Origin: Amycolatopsis coloradensis | GTDB taxonomy: Bacteria > Actinomycetota > Actinomycetes > Mycobacteriales > Pseudonocardiaceae | Reading direction: 5' to 3' | DNA: 64,000 nucleotides | NCBI RefSeq assembly: GCF_001953865.1 | Contig: NZ_MQUQ01000003.1 | Location: 75,917 to 139,916, forward strand | Shown here: in pieces, positions 27,801 to 36,324 of the stretch | Numbering within the stretch: the stretch's first letter is position 1 | How the letters are laid out: the number at the start of each line of letters is the position of its first letter | Translations under genes and position numbers: made by a program | The notes under the pieces: generated by a model | What the model saw: the letters and a program-made list of their open reading frames with translations, nothing else | The model's database searches: none | What the model was told of the DNA's origin: nothing

Positions 27801-27949
27801 GCGGCACGGCAATCATCAAGGTGCTGCCTCCGGTGTCGCGCTTCGCTACCGATGGCGGGCACGCCGAGAAGAAACAACGCGTGCTGGCCAAGCTCCACAC
27901 CCACTTCGAGCGGTTCTTTGGACTCGCCTCCAACCGAAGCGAGGAATAG
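24827..27949 (+). CDS. hsdR: Type I restriction endonuclease subunit HsdR
   Basis: The 1040-residue translocase-nuclease subunit. The nuclease domain has D160 with HIELKRRG near 172-179 (the D-ExK pattern). The SF2 motor follows with VWHTTGSGKT (Walker A), IFDECHRSQFG (DECH box) and GFTGTPIF, then later helicase motifs (VNMFLTGFDA, QAYSRTNRI). The length is normal. Together with the fused HsdM-HsdS it makes a complete R-M-S set, so restriction should be active. ATG 24827 overlaps the stop of the previous gene (ATGA), showing one operon. Confidence 0.92.
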   Translation: MNEGSVTKFEPIAVGGDSTVVAEYLPDARGSTAYQSEADLEREFIRLLQSQAYEYLLIHTETDLITNLRAQLEALNSLKFSDTEWERFFSENIAGQNDGVAEKTIHVQENYVQLLKRDDGTTKNIWLLDKTNIHNNRLQVINQYEINAGSGGAKRATRYDVTVLVNGLPIVHIELKRRGVDIREAFNQIDRYQRDSFWAGSGLFQYVQLFVISNGTLTKYYSNTTRTQHINAFRGKKRTKKTSNSFEFTSWWADANNTPIQDLTAFAKTFFARHTLLNIVTRYCVLTAGGSASDRLLLAMRPYQIAATERILNRIEIAVNYKRLGMVSAGGYVWHTTGSGKTLTSFKTAQLASRLPTVDKVLFVVDRKDLDYQTMREYDRFERGAANSNTSTAVLKRQLEDPNAKIIITTIQKLSTFIAGNTGHTIYEGHVVLIFDECHRSQFGDMHTAIAKAFKRYNIFGFTGTPIFSSNAGNGGNPHLKTTEQAFGERLHTYTIVDAIRDKNVLPFRIDYVNTIKVAPGVDGRKQVSAIDTEKALLAPERLRQVVDYILEHYDQKTRRTNGYIHSVVANVDEVASGRNRISEVKAAARVHGFNALFAIASIDAAKRYYTRFKDQQEHLPPDQRLKVGIIYSYAVNEALDDYLDEEGFDTGALDQSSRDFLEAAIADYNTMFGTSYDASSSKFENYYKDLSLRLKNRQIDLVIVVNMFLTGFDATTLNTLFVDKNLRSHGLIQAYSRTNRILNSVKTYGNIVSFRDLEQQTNDAIALFGNKDARGVVLLKPYADYYDEYTEKITELLERYPLGEIILGEAAQKAFIALFGQILRLQNILVSFDDFAGNEILTERESQDYRSVYLDLYAEFRKDRDGDKESIVDDIVFEIELIKQVEINIDYILLLVQKYRDAHGDGVDREIRSNITHAIDASPSLRNKKDLVEAFVDSVSTTGDLDEEWAVYIVMRRTEELNAIIKDENLKPDETQAFIESAFRDGAIQTGGTAIIKVLPPVSRFATDGGHAEKKQRVLAKLHTHFERFFGLASNRSEE

Positions 27950-29017
27950 ACAATTCAGACTACCAGCGCCTGGTGCATGATACATAACGGTGCTGGACGA
28001 GTGGGTCATGCGGTTTCGTCCCTGACGAGTCCGGAAGGGGTTAGTCTTCGCGGCTGGAGAAGCGGATGACGACGTCGTTGTCGGTTGCTGGGGTGTTTTG
28101 CACAACGATGACTTGCGCACCCCGGTAGGTACCGCCATCGCTTCAGTAGCTCCCCAGTCGGTGGCCGCTGTCCTCACGTCCTGCGGCGGCCACCTGGGCA
28201 ATAGACGGCCGACACCTCACCGCCAGGGCGGCCAGATTCTGCCCACCGCAGCGAGCGGAGCCAGCCGTCGTCGTCTGCCTTAAACCGCCACGGCCGCCGC
28301 ACCGCCGAAGGCAGACGCGGCGGTCGTGAACCAGCTGTGTAAAGGACTGTTCGTAGCGCACCGGATTGAGCATCCCGACAGCTGAGTGGTGCTGGCCTCG
28401 ATAGGCATAAGCAGCGCAAGCCCGGGGCACTCGGCGATAGAGGGCGGCGAGCAGGTCTCAGCCGGGCATTGCTCGCGCACGAGTGTGTGGCTGATCGCCT
28501 GAGCAGCAAAGCCGATACCGGCGTTGCGGAGAATCGACTCGAGCCTGTGCCACGGCCAAGAGCGATTGTCGTCGATCTGGACACGGTCATATTCCTGAGC
28601 GTGGCCGGGGTCCGCGCGTTGCACCTCGCCACCGAAACTGCCGCAGCAGCGGGCGTCACGGTACGGATCGCCTACGGCCGCAACCGAATCGTGTACCGCG
28701 CCTTGACCGCGACCGACGTCGCCGCCATCCTGGCCCCTACCCCGACCGGCGCGCCGCCCTCGCCACCGCGCCATCTGCAGCGAGTTCGACAACCTCATCC
28801 GCCACTCCTGACCGGCGGCCATCCCCTCTCGCCACCGCGTTGGCGACTCGGTGTGCCCGTCAGCAGGACGGGCTCGGCGGAAAGGCGCAAAGCCCGACTT
28901 TGTCATGGGCGGCGTGTTTGAAGCGGCTCACCAGAGGTAGTCCGGAGGTGGTCGCTCGCATGGGGTGAGCGCAGGCCGTCACGTAGGACAGTCTCCCGCA
29001 GTAGGAAAAGTCCCGTG
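27950..29017. other. Gap with gene fragments
   Basis: About 1.07 kb without an intact gene. A roughly 30-codon C-terminal fragment on the − strand reads GGTYRGAQVIVVQNTPATDN and ends at a stop at 28041-28043. On the + strand near 28559-28730 a STAS-like piece reads VVDLDTVIFLSVAGVRALHL, typical of anti-sigma-factor antagonists, but its N-terminal half is in another frame or missing. The gap separates two complete defence systems and looks like a scar of earlier insertions and losses. Confidence 0.45.
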
Positions 29018-30682
29018 CTACGAGTCTTCAAAGGTGAAACCCAGAAGCATCCGGTGCGGCGTACGCCAAACATCCCAACGACGTTGTGCTCCGGCCGGCC
29101 GGGCACGACGTCCGGCATGGGTCAGGACCAGATGTCGTTTCGCACGGGAGATGGCGACGAAGAACTCGGACATCACGGTGGTGGGGTTCTTGCCCCAGAA
29201 GAGCTGCTCCTCGACGCCGAGTACCACGACCTTCTCGAACTCCAGGCCTTTGCACTTGTGGACGGTCAGGAAACGGATAGCGTCCGACTCCGAAAGCCGC
29301 CTGAGGGCCTCGATGGCGTCGTCATCCATGTCGAGCTCTCGGCCGAAGGTTTCGAGAGCTTGGGCGATCAGGTCCGCGAGCCGTGTCCCCTGCTGGTAGC
29401 CGGGCGACAACGCGGTGAGCACCGGTCGCGAGACCAGCCGCAGGAACTCGTCGACATGAGGGCGCCACGCTTCGAGGTCACCCGTCTTGAACGCGGGGGC
29501 GCGGACCGCTGCCCGGGTGTCGCGAAGGAACCGTTTCATCCGGCTGTCGAAACGGGCTCCTTCATCCCCGGAAGCATGCGCGCGGGCGGTCACCCGCATC
29601 AGTGACGCGTACGCCTCGGGCTGGCCTTCGCCGGCGATCACTCGGATGAAGTCGAAGATCAGCGCGGCCACCGGCTCCGCGGCGAGGTCTTGGCTCGCTT
29701 GCTCGTTACGGAAAGGGATGCCCCGTCTCCCGAGCTCTTCACCGAGTGCGGCCGTGACCAGGTCCGGGCGCGACCGCACGACGACGGCGATCTCGCTCGG
29801 CGGCACGCCCTCGGCGAGCCAGTCTTCGATGAGGCCGGCGATCGTCTCCGCCTCGTCGCGTTCGGTGCCGAAGTCGAGCACGTCGATCACGCCGTCGTCC
29901 CCGGCGAGGTCTTCAGCCGGGCTGACCGCCTCGGGATCCATCTCCGCGATCATCCGATTCTGCATCCGTCGCAGCCGCGGGGCGGAGCGGCGGTTCTGGT
30001 AGAGCGGAAGGGGCCGGGCCTCGAAGTCGTCGGCGAAGGTCCGCATCACCCCGTCCAGCGCTCCCGCCCACACCATGATCCGCTGCTTGGTGTCGCCGAC
30101 TGCCGTCAGCACCGCCCCTGACCGTCCGAACGCGGCCTGGATCAGCTGATACTGCTCGCCGGTGCAGTCCTGGAACTCGTCGAGGAAGACATGGCTGTAG
30201 GTCTGCCGGATACCGCCGCGGGCATGGGCGTTGTTCTCGATGATCGACAAGGCGAGCGGCACCAGGTCCTCGAACCTGACCTGCTCTCCCTCGATCCGGA
30301 TGTCGGGGTCGAGCCTGTAGTCCGGTCCAAGGGCGTCGTGCCCGGTGAGGGCGGGGCGGAAGCTGTCGATCAGGCGTTTGGCGAAGGCGTGGAAGGTGGA
30401 GCTGTCGAACCTGGCGGCGAGCCGCGGGCCGGTGCGAAGGCGGACTCGTTCCCGCAGGTTGCGTGTGGCGTCGACCTTGAACGAGATCGCCAGAATTCGG
30501 CGAGGGTAAGTACACCGTCCGGTGCGCAGCAGAAAATCCGCGCGTTGGGCCAGCAGCTCGGTCTTCCCCGCGCCGGGACCGGCCGCGACGACCACGTTCT
30601 CCCCTGTGGCCGTCGCCGCGGTTCGCGCGTTCGGTTCGAGGACAAGACCGCCGACCGGGTGCCACTGCTCGGGCCGGATCAT
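29018..30682 (-). CDS. gajB: Gabija protein GajB, UvrD-like helicase
   Basis: A 554-residue SF1 helicase-like protein. The motifs are in order: VAAGPGAGKTELL (Walker A, about 33-44), LDEFQDC (about 167-173, DExQ form), GDTKQRI, then TVHKCKGLEFEKVVVLG and FVAISRAKRHLVL near the C-terminus. It is shorter than PcrA/UvrD, as expected for GajB. It starts 4 bp inside the end of the OLD-type nuclease gene (ATGA overlap), the standard Gabija gene order. In known systems GajB acts with the GajA nuclease once phage replication changes nucleotide levels. Confidence 0.85.
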   Translation of the reverse strand: MIRPEQWHPVGGLVLEPNARTAATATGENVVVAAGPGAGKTELLAQRADFLLRTGRCTYPRRILAISFKVDATRNLRERVRLRTGPRLAARFDSSTFHAFAKRLIDSFRPALTGHDALGPDYRLDPDIRIEGEQVRFEDLVPLALSIIENNAHARGGIRQTYSHVFLDEFQDCTGEQYQLIQAAFGRSGAVLTAVGDTKQRIMVWAGALDGVMRTFADDFEARPLPLYQNRRSAPRLRRMQNRMIAEMDPEAVSPAEDLAGDDGVIDVLDFGTERDEAETIAGLIEDWLAEGVPPSEIAVVVRSRPDLVTAALGEELGRRGIPFRNEQASQDLAAEPVAALIFDFIRVIAGEGQPEAYASLMRVTARAHASGDEGARFDSRMKRFLRDTRAAVRAPAFKTGDLEAWRPHVDEFLRLVSRPVLTALSPGYQQGTRLADLIAQALETFGRELDMDDDAIEALRRLSESDAIRFLTVHKCKGLEFEKVVVLGVEEQLFWGKNPTTVMSEFFVAISRAKRHLVLTHAGRRARPAGAQRRWDVWRTPHRMLLGFTFEDS

Positions 30683-32697
30683 TCCGGCAGCCCGGCCAGC
30701 ATCGCGCGCACATGGTCGACCAGCCGGGCCAGCACCTCGGGCAGATCGTCGAGCAGCTGCTCGTCACTCAATCCGGAGAGAGCCGCCAGATGAGCCGCCG
30801 GCTTGCTGCGGCCCGGGCCGAACTTTCCGTGGTAGTCGCCGAAGAGCGCCAGGATGTCCTCGGGCAGACGCTCTTCGTTCGAGTGTTTCTCACCCAGCAC
30901 CGCGGCAATCGTCTTCTCGTCCGGTTCGGACGGTTCGACGCCGTAGGCGCCGGGGTAGGCCGCCAGCATCATCAGGTCGAGATCGACCGGTTGAGAGAAG
31001 AAGACCCCCTTCCGCTCAAGCACCGCGACCGACCCGTTCCCAGCGTCAAACGAGGGGAAGCTGCGCCCTGCGTTCCACTTCGGAAGCCGTTCGATTTTTT
31101 CGGTCTCGAAGGTGCCCGGCCGGACCTTGTTGATCTGGTTCAGTGCGTTGCGGATCCGTCCCCAGCCACCTTGGAATCGGCCGCTGTCGAGGTCGAGCAG
31201 GGTCGCGTGCGGAATCCGCAGTTCGTTCAGGAGCCGCCAGAAATGGTTGACGTGACGGCCGCCGAGCGGGACCACCGCCACGGACGCGTCGTCCTCGGCG
31301 ATGCCCGCCGCGGCCAGGATCCGGGGCAGGACCACCTGCTCGCTGTCCCCCTCGCCGAGCACGACGAAGCGGGAGAAGTACAGCTCGGGGTAGGCCTGGA
31401 CACCTTCCCGCACGTACTTGGCGGCCCCCGCGTCGTTCTCGGGAAGAACGATCCGGTGGACGGTCGTCTCCCGGCTCGCGTTCAACCGCAAGAAGCAGAT
31501 CGAGAGAGGGTCGACGCGGCGCAGCAGGGTGGGCGCGTGCGTGGCGACGAGTGCCTGCATGTCACCGTGCCCGCACGCGTCGCGCAGCTGCCGGATGATC
31601 CTGCCGAGGTAGTGCGGCGCGAGGCTGTTCTCGGGCTCCTCCAGGGCGATCACCGTATGCACCGGCGCGCGCAGCCGGTCCCCGTCGACGGTCGGCTCGT
31701 CACCGGCGAGGACCCGCCGGGAGAAAGCCTGCCACGCGAGGACGAGTGAGATGTAGAGCAGGGACTTCTGCCCGTCGCTCAGCCGCTCGAAGGGGAGCGG
31801 TACGTCGTCGAACGACGGGAGGAAGCTGACGGTCAGCTGGCGCAGCACTCCTTCCAGCTCGCCACGGCCGAAGGCGATCGCCGGGTCCTTGAAGTACTCG
31901 CCCCGGTGCAGTCCGCTCCACTCGGTGGTCAGGCGGTCCCCGAGACTCGAGACCGTCGCGTTGGCGACGAGCGTTTCGGTGATCTGGGCGCTGAGCTCGC
32001 TCAGCGTCTCGCGCTCTTCCGTCCAGTCGACCGCCCGCAGACCGCGGGCGATGAGCGACTTCGTCGTGTAAGAGACCTGGTCGGCTGGGTCACGGCGAGC
32101 GGGGAGGTAGTGCACCTCGATCTGGCCGCGGTCGAAGCGGGACATGTCCTCGCACTTACCCGGCTCGCCGTCCGCGCCGGTGTCCAGCACGTACTGGATC
32201 CGCTCCTCGATGACGCCGTCCAGGGCCACCGTCGCCGTCAGGCGGATACGAGATCGAGGGACCCCGTCCGCCGTCGGGATCGTCATATGGGCGAAGTTCA
32301 CTGGAACGGAGGCGTGCTGTCCCTCGGCCCCGGTCTCCGGGAATTCGAGGTCGACCTCCAGCCACAGCTCGGGTTCGCCCTGCCGTACCTCGCTCGCCCG
32401 GTGGCCGGCCGGGACGTGGAAGTCGTCCAAGCGGATCGCGCGCTGGGCAGCCAACGGGCTGAAAAGGCGCGACAGGGCTTCGAGGACCGTGGTCTTGCCT
32501 GCTCCGTTGGGCCCGAGGATATACGTGAGGTCGCCGAGTTCGATCGCCGTCGGTTCCGGCCCGAAGGACTGGAAGTTGGACAGCCGCAAGGTCGTGATCT
32601 TCACCGCGCACACCGCGATCCGGTGGAGTACCTCAGGATCCCTTTCGGACACCGTCGCCACCGCCACGGCTGGGGAAGAAGTCACGCGCGCAGTCAC
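30679..32697 (-). CDS. gajA: Gabija protein GajA, OLD-family ATPase-nuclease
   Basis: A 672-residue protein. The ABC-type ATPase domain has GPNGAGKTTVLEAL (62-75), signature LSDGQKS (306-312) and Walker B VIALEEPEN (349-357). The C-terminal TOPRIM nuclease domain has VVLGEGDSEQ with E449 and LLDLDSG with the DxD at 502-504. It is longer than the best-studied GajA because of N- and C-terminal extensions. A GTG at 32604, just before KITTLRLSNFQSFG, is a possible later start. GajA nicks DNA when nucleotides are depleted. It pairs with the overlapping helicase gene and lies 287 bp from tRNA-Thr. Confidence 0.86.
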   Translation of the reverse strand: MTARVTSSPAVAVATVSERDPEVLHRIAVCAVKITTLRLSNFQSFGPEPTAIELGDLTYILGPNGAGKTTVLEALSRLFSPLAAQRAIRLDDFHVPAGHRASEVRQGEPELWLEVDLEFPETGAEGQHASVPVNFAHMTIPTADGVPRSRIRLTATVALDGVIEERIQYVLDTGADGEPGKCEDMSRFDRGQIEVHYLPARRDPADQVSYTTKSLIARGLRAVDWTEERETLSELSAQITETLVANATVSSLGDRLTTEWSGLHRGEYFKDPAIAFGRGELEGVLRQLTVSFLPSFDDVPLPFERLSDGQKSLLYISLVLAWQAFSRRVLAGDEPTVDGDRLRAPVHTVIALEEPENSLAPHYLGRIIRQLRDACGHGDMQALVATHAPTLLRRVDPLSICFLRLNASRETTVHRIVLPENDAGAAKYVREGVQAYPELYFSRFVVLGEGDSEQVVLPRILAAAGIAEDDASVAVVPLGGRHVNHFWRLLNELRIPHATLLDLDSGRFQGGWGRIRNALNQINKVRPGTFETEKIERLPKWNAGRSFPSFDAGNGSVAVLERKGVFFSQPVDLDLMMLAAYPGAYGVEPSEPDEKTIAAVLGEKHSNEERLPEDILALFGDYHGKFGPGRSKPAAHLAALSGLSDEQLLDDLPEVLARLVDHVRAMLAGLPE

Positions 32698-32886
32698 TCC
32701 TGGACCCTAGCGGCGACCGCCGCCACACCTCCTGCGAGGCCGGTTCTGTCTGTGGTGGCGGGCATACGGTCTTGGGACAGGGCGCATCGCCTTGATGAGG
32801 CCAACCTCGCCCTGAAGCCCGCCATCGTCAGACACGTAGGCCTCCGAGCCTGATTCCGCCAGCCACAGCGTTCAGCACGGCTGTGA

Positions 32887-32915
32887 AAACGGAGACGAAA
32901 TGGAGCCCAATGGCG
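32887..32915 (+). repeat. 29-bp element, right copy
   Basis: Matches the left copy at 21922-21950 in 25 of 29 bases, same orientation, and begins 97 bp from the 3' end of tRNA-Thr. It could be part of an attachment site or a sequence normally found beyond tRNA genes in this organism. Confidence 0.7.
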
Positions 32916-32983
32916 CCAACAAGAATGTGAACAAAACTCGCATAAAACGTCGTATTGGCAGGTCAAACACCATGTTGATCTTG

Positions 32984-33056
32984 AGCCGCCAAGGGGGCTC
33001 GAACCCCTGACCTTCTGTTTACAAGACAGATGCTCTACCAGCTGAGCTATAGCGGC
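32984..33056 (-). tRNA. tRNA-Thr(TGT)
   Basis: A complete 73-base cloverleaf. Acceptor GCCGCTA pairs with TGGCGGC, the D-arm has AGCTCAGCTGGTAGAGC, the anticodon loop CTTGTAA gives TGT, and the T-arm is AGGGGTTCGAGCCCCCT. No CCA is encoded. It reads codon ACA. It marks the right edge of the defence island. Confidence 0.93.
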
Positions 33057-33102
33057 CTCGCCCGAAGTCGCCCCCAGGCGAGCCCAGTATATCGGCGCCC
33101 GT

Positions 33103-34526
33103 TCAGTCGTTCGCAGGGCGCACCCACGGTTCCCCTGCCACGGTCCGGAAGGCGTGCGCGAACGCCACGGCGGTCGCCGGGTCTCGGCGGTCGGCGACGT
33201 AGTACCGGTTCATCCGGATGGCGTCCGGGGGCACTTCGAGGACGCAGGGGCGTGCGAGTCGAGTTCCACGAAGCGCACGTGCGGGTTCAGCGCGCGGATG
33301 GCGGCCTCAACCTCGAGCGAGCCGGTCCGTGGTGGGACGCCGAGCTGCTCGTCGATGTTGTCGGAGGGGACCGACGGGCAGACGAACTCGACCGCGACGC
33401 TCGTCCCGTCGCGGGGCCCGTCGTTCGCCCACGACGAGGGGACGTCGCCGGTCAGGAAGACCGTGTTGCCCCGCCCCTGTGGGGCGATGGCGTCCAGCAC
33501 CCGGCGGCGGTCGGCGGTGCAGCCGTCCCACTGGTCGGTGTTCGCGGTGGTCGGCTGCCCGTCGAGCAGATCGGCCAACGCGAGCTTTTCGCGCGTCGGC
33601 AACGCGGGCACCTTGATCGGTGTGACCATCACCGAGTTCCCGACGACGTTCCACGACGCCGTGCCCCGCGCGAGGCCGTCGAGAAACCACTGCCGCTGGT
33701 CGGCGCCGAGGATCGTGCCCGCCGGATCCGCCACGGGACCGGGCTGCCGGGTCCGGTACGACCGCACCTCGGTCCCCGGATCGTGTGACGGCGATGCGTT
33801 GTCGGCCGCCTCGTGGTCGTCCCAGGTCGCGACGACCGGGTGACGGGCGTGCAGTCGCCGGGGGTGCTCGTCGGTCTTGTACATCGCGTGGCGCCGCCGG
33901 TAGTCCGACAGGGTGATCAACTCGTGAGACGGCACCGAAGGCCGAAGATCACCAGCGGGGTTCGGATTACCTTCGTCGAGGTAGTCACCCAGGTGAATGA
34001 AGGCGTCGAGATCGTCGCGACCGGCCAGCTAGCGGTAGGGGGCGAAGTGACCGACAGCCCAGTTCGCACACGACACCACGCCGAACCGCAGCCGGGCGAC
34101 GTCGTCCGCGGGCGCGGTGCGCGTCCGGCCGGTCTGCGTGACCTTGCCGCTCGCCGTGAACCGGTAGTGGTACGCGGTCGAGGCGCACAGCCCGCCCGCC
34201 GTCACCTTCACCGTGTGGTCGCGTTCGGGCTCGGTCCGGAGGTGACCACGAGCGACGACGTCGGCGAATCCGGCGTCGGCGGCCACCTCCCACCGGACTT
34301 CCACCGGCGCCCCTTTTCCGGATCCCGGAACGGCTTCGGCGGAGGGCGTGACCTAGGTCCGGAGAAGCACCGAATCGGGCATCGGGTCACCCGAGGCGAC
34401 CCCGTGCGCAAAAACCGGGGCCTCCGCCCCGCTAGATGCCCCCGAAAGGGTGAATGCCGCCGCGCTTCCGGCGGCGGTGACACCGGCCGCGCGAAGGACG
34501 GAACGCCTGCTCACAGCGGACGTCAT
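33103..34526 (-). pseudogene. Alkaline phosphatase D-type (PhoD) gene with two in-frame stops and a frameshift
   Basis: The reading frame starts with a Tat signal (SRRSVLRAAGVTAAGSAAA) and continues PVFAHGVASGDPMPDSVLLR. A TAG then interrupts it near 34353, and a second TAG interrupts it after FAPYR near 34029. Both stops lie in the same frame as the following coding parts (RFGVVSCANW, FIHLGDY, TWDDHEAADN, VFLTGD), which match PhoD metal-binding motifs. Near 33255 one more frame change is needed to reach the natural end (YYVADRRDP to WVRPAND, stop at 33105-33103). Intact relatives are about 500 residues. The mutations are clustered in one gene while adjacent genes are intact, so this is genuine decay. 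Confidence 0.82.
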
Positions 34527-34675
34527 GGCATGCAGTGTGCCGCACACCGGCGAAGCCGCGATGATCTTCCTCGGACGTGGCGGACACCACTTCGGATTAC
34601 CTGCAACGGTCGGGGCATCGGCCCCGATGGTCCTCGGGAAAGTCCCTCGAACGAGAGTGAGGAGGTGGATCGATC

Positions 34676-36241
34676 ATGAAGATCAACGAGCACACCAAGG
34701 GAACCCGGAGCGGTGAACGCGGTGTCGAAAGGAAACAGGACGAAACACCCGAACGTGGCGAATGGCTGCTGGAAGCCCCGCGCCAGCGTGACGGTGAGCG
34801 ATCGATCCCCCAGGCTCGCTCGCACCGGCCGAACCTGCTGCGCCGCCGCGCCTGGCAGATCCTCGAAGCCCCGACGGCCGAGCAGCCCGCCGTCGAGAGC
34901 GACGAGGCGATGGGCCCGAAGCCGCCCGACGACTCGACGGTCAACTTCGTCCTGGACCTCGCCCTGCGCATCGGCGAGGTCCAGATGTCGAGTGGCGCCG
35001 GTGCCTCCGACGTCACGGCGACGATCATCGCGCTGACCTCGGCGCTCGGCCTCCCGCACTGCGAGGTCGACGTGATCTTCACGTCGATCACGGTCACCTG
35101 CCACCGCGGCACCGACATGGCGCCCGTGACGGCGCTGCGGGTGGTCCGCTCGCGCAGTCTCGACTACACGCGGCTCACCCAGACGGAGACCCTGGTCCGC
35201 CGGATCGTCCGCGGCAACATCGGCGCCGAAGAGGCCCAGCAGGAGCTCCAGCGGATCACGACCGCGCCGCACCCGTACCCCCGTTGGGTGGCCACGGCCG
35301 CCTGGGGCGGGCTGGCCGCGTTCATCACCCTGATCCTCGGCGGAAGCATCGACGTCGCGCTGGTGGCGCTCGTGATCAGCGCGGTCATCGACCGGCTCGG
35401 CCGCTTCCTGAACCGCTTCGCGCTGCCGTTCTTCTTCCAGCAGGTGATCGGCGGCCTGGTCGCGACCCTGTCCGCGATGGCGATAGTCAGCAGCGACCTG
35501 CTCACCACGAACAAACCCACGCTGGTCGTCGCGGCGGCGGTCACCGTGCTGTTGTCCGGGCTTTCCACGGTTTCCGCCGTGCAGGACGCCATCACCGGCT
35601 ATTACGTCACGGCGGCCGGGCGCACGATGGAAACCGCGCTGATGAGTGCCGGGCTGATCGCGGGCGTGGTGCTCGCCCTGAAGATCGCGCTGCTCCTCGG
35701 CCTGCCGCTCACGCCGCTGCCCGAGGTCGTCTCCTCGACGCCGCAACAACTCCCGATCATCGTCATCGGCAGCATCGGCGCGTCCGCCTGCTTCGCGCTC
35801 GCGTCGTACTCGACGATGCGCGCAATGATCGTCGCGGGGGCGGCGGGCGCGATCGGCGGCGCGGTGTACGGCGCGCTGATGCTGACCGACTTCGAGGCCG
35901 TCAGCTCGTCCGCGGCCGCCGCCACCTTGGTCGGTTTCTGCGGTGGCGTACTCGCCAGGCGGCTCAAGGTGACGCCGCTGGTGGTGGCTGTGTCCGGCAT
36001 CACGCCCCTCCTCCCCGGCCTCTCCACCTATCGTGGTCTATACCAATTGGGCGTCGAACAGGGCGGCAACATCTCCACGCTGATGACCGCGGTCGCGATC
36101 GGGCTTGCCCTGGCAGCGGGCGTGGTTCTCGGCGAATACCTGGCGCAGCCGGTGCGCACGGGGCTCGGCAGGCTCGAACGCAAGTTCGCCGGGCCGAGGA
36201 TGGCGGGCCCGATGGAACCCGCCGAACGACGCTTGGAGTGA
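34676..36241 (+). CDS. Threonine/serine exporter family protein (ThrE type)
   Basis: A 521-residue membrane protein. An 80-residue hydrophilic N-terminus precedes the DUF1212 domain (LDLALRIGEVQMSSGAGASD, VDVIFTSITVTCHRG). After it come about ten TM helices, including the DUF3815 part (ITPLLPGLSTYRGLYQL). ThrE exports threonine and serine out of actinobacterial cells. The ATG has a clear AGGAGGT ribosome site. It is divergent from the broken PhoD gene. Confidence 0.86.
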   Translation: MKINEHTKGTRSGERGVERKQDETPERGEWLLEAPRQRDGERSIPQARSHRPNLLRRRAWQILEAPTAEQPAVESDEAMGPKPPDDSTVNFVLDLALRIGEVQMSSGAGASDVTATIIALTSALGLPHCEVDVIFTSITVTCHRGTDMAPVTALRVVRSRSLDYTRLTQTETLVRRIVRGNIGAEEAQQELQRITTAPHPYPRWVATAAWGGLAAFITLILGGSIDVALVALVISAVIDRLGRFLNRFALPFFFQQVIGGLVATLSAMAIVSSDLLTTNKPTLVVAAAVTVLLSGLSTVSAVQDAITGYYVTAAGRTMETALMSAGLIAGVVLALKIALLLGLPLTPLPEVVSSTPQQLPIIVIGSIGASACFALASYSTMRAMIVAGAAGAIGGAVYGALMLTDFEAVSSSAAAATLVGFCGGVLARRLKVTPLVVAVSGITPLLPGLSTYRGLYQLGVEQGGNISTLMTAVAIGLALAAGVVLGEYLAQPVRTGLGRLERKFAGPRMAGPMEPAERRLE

Positions 36242-36324
36242 TCGTGCGACGACCGGCCGTCGCGCGGGCCCGCGATAGGGTTTCCCCTTAGGGCAGCGAC
36301 CCGCGATTTTTCAGGGAGCGGCTG

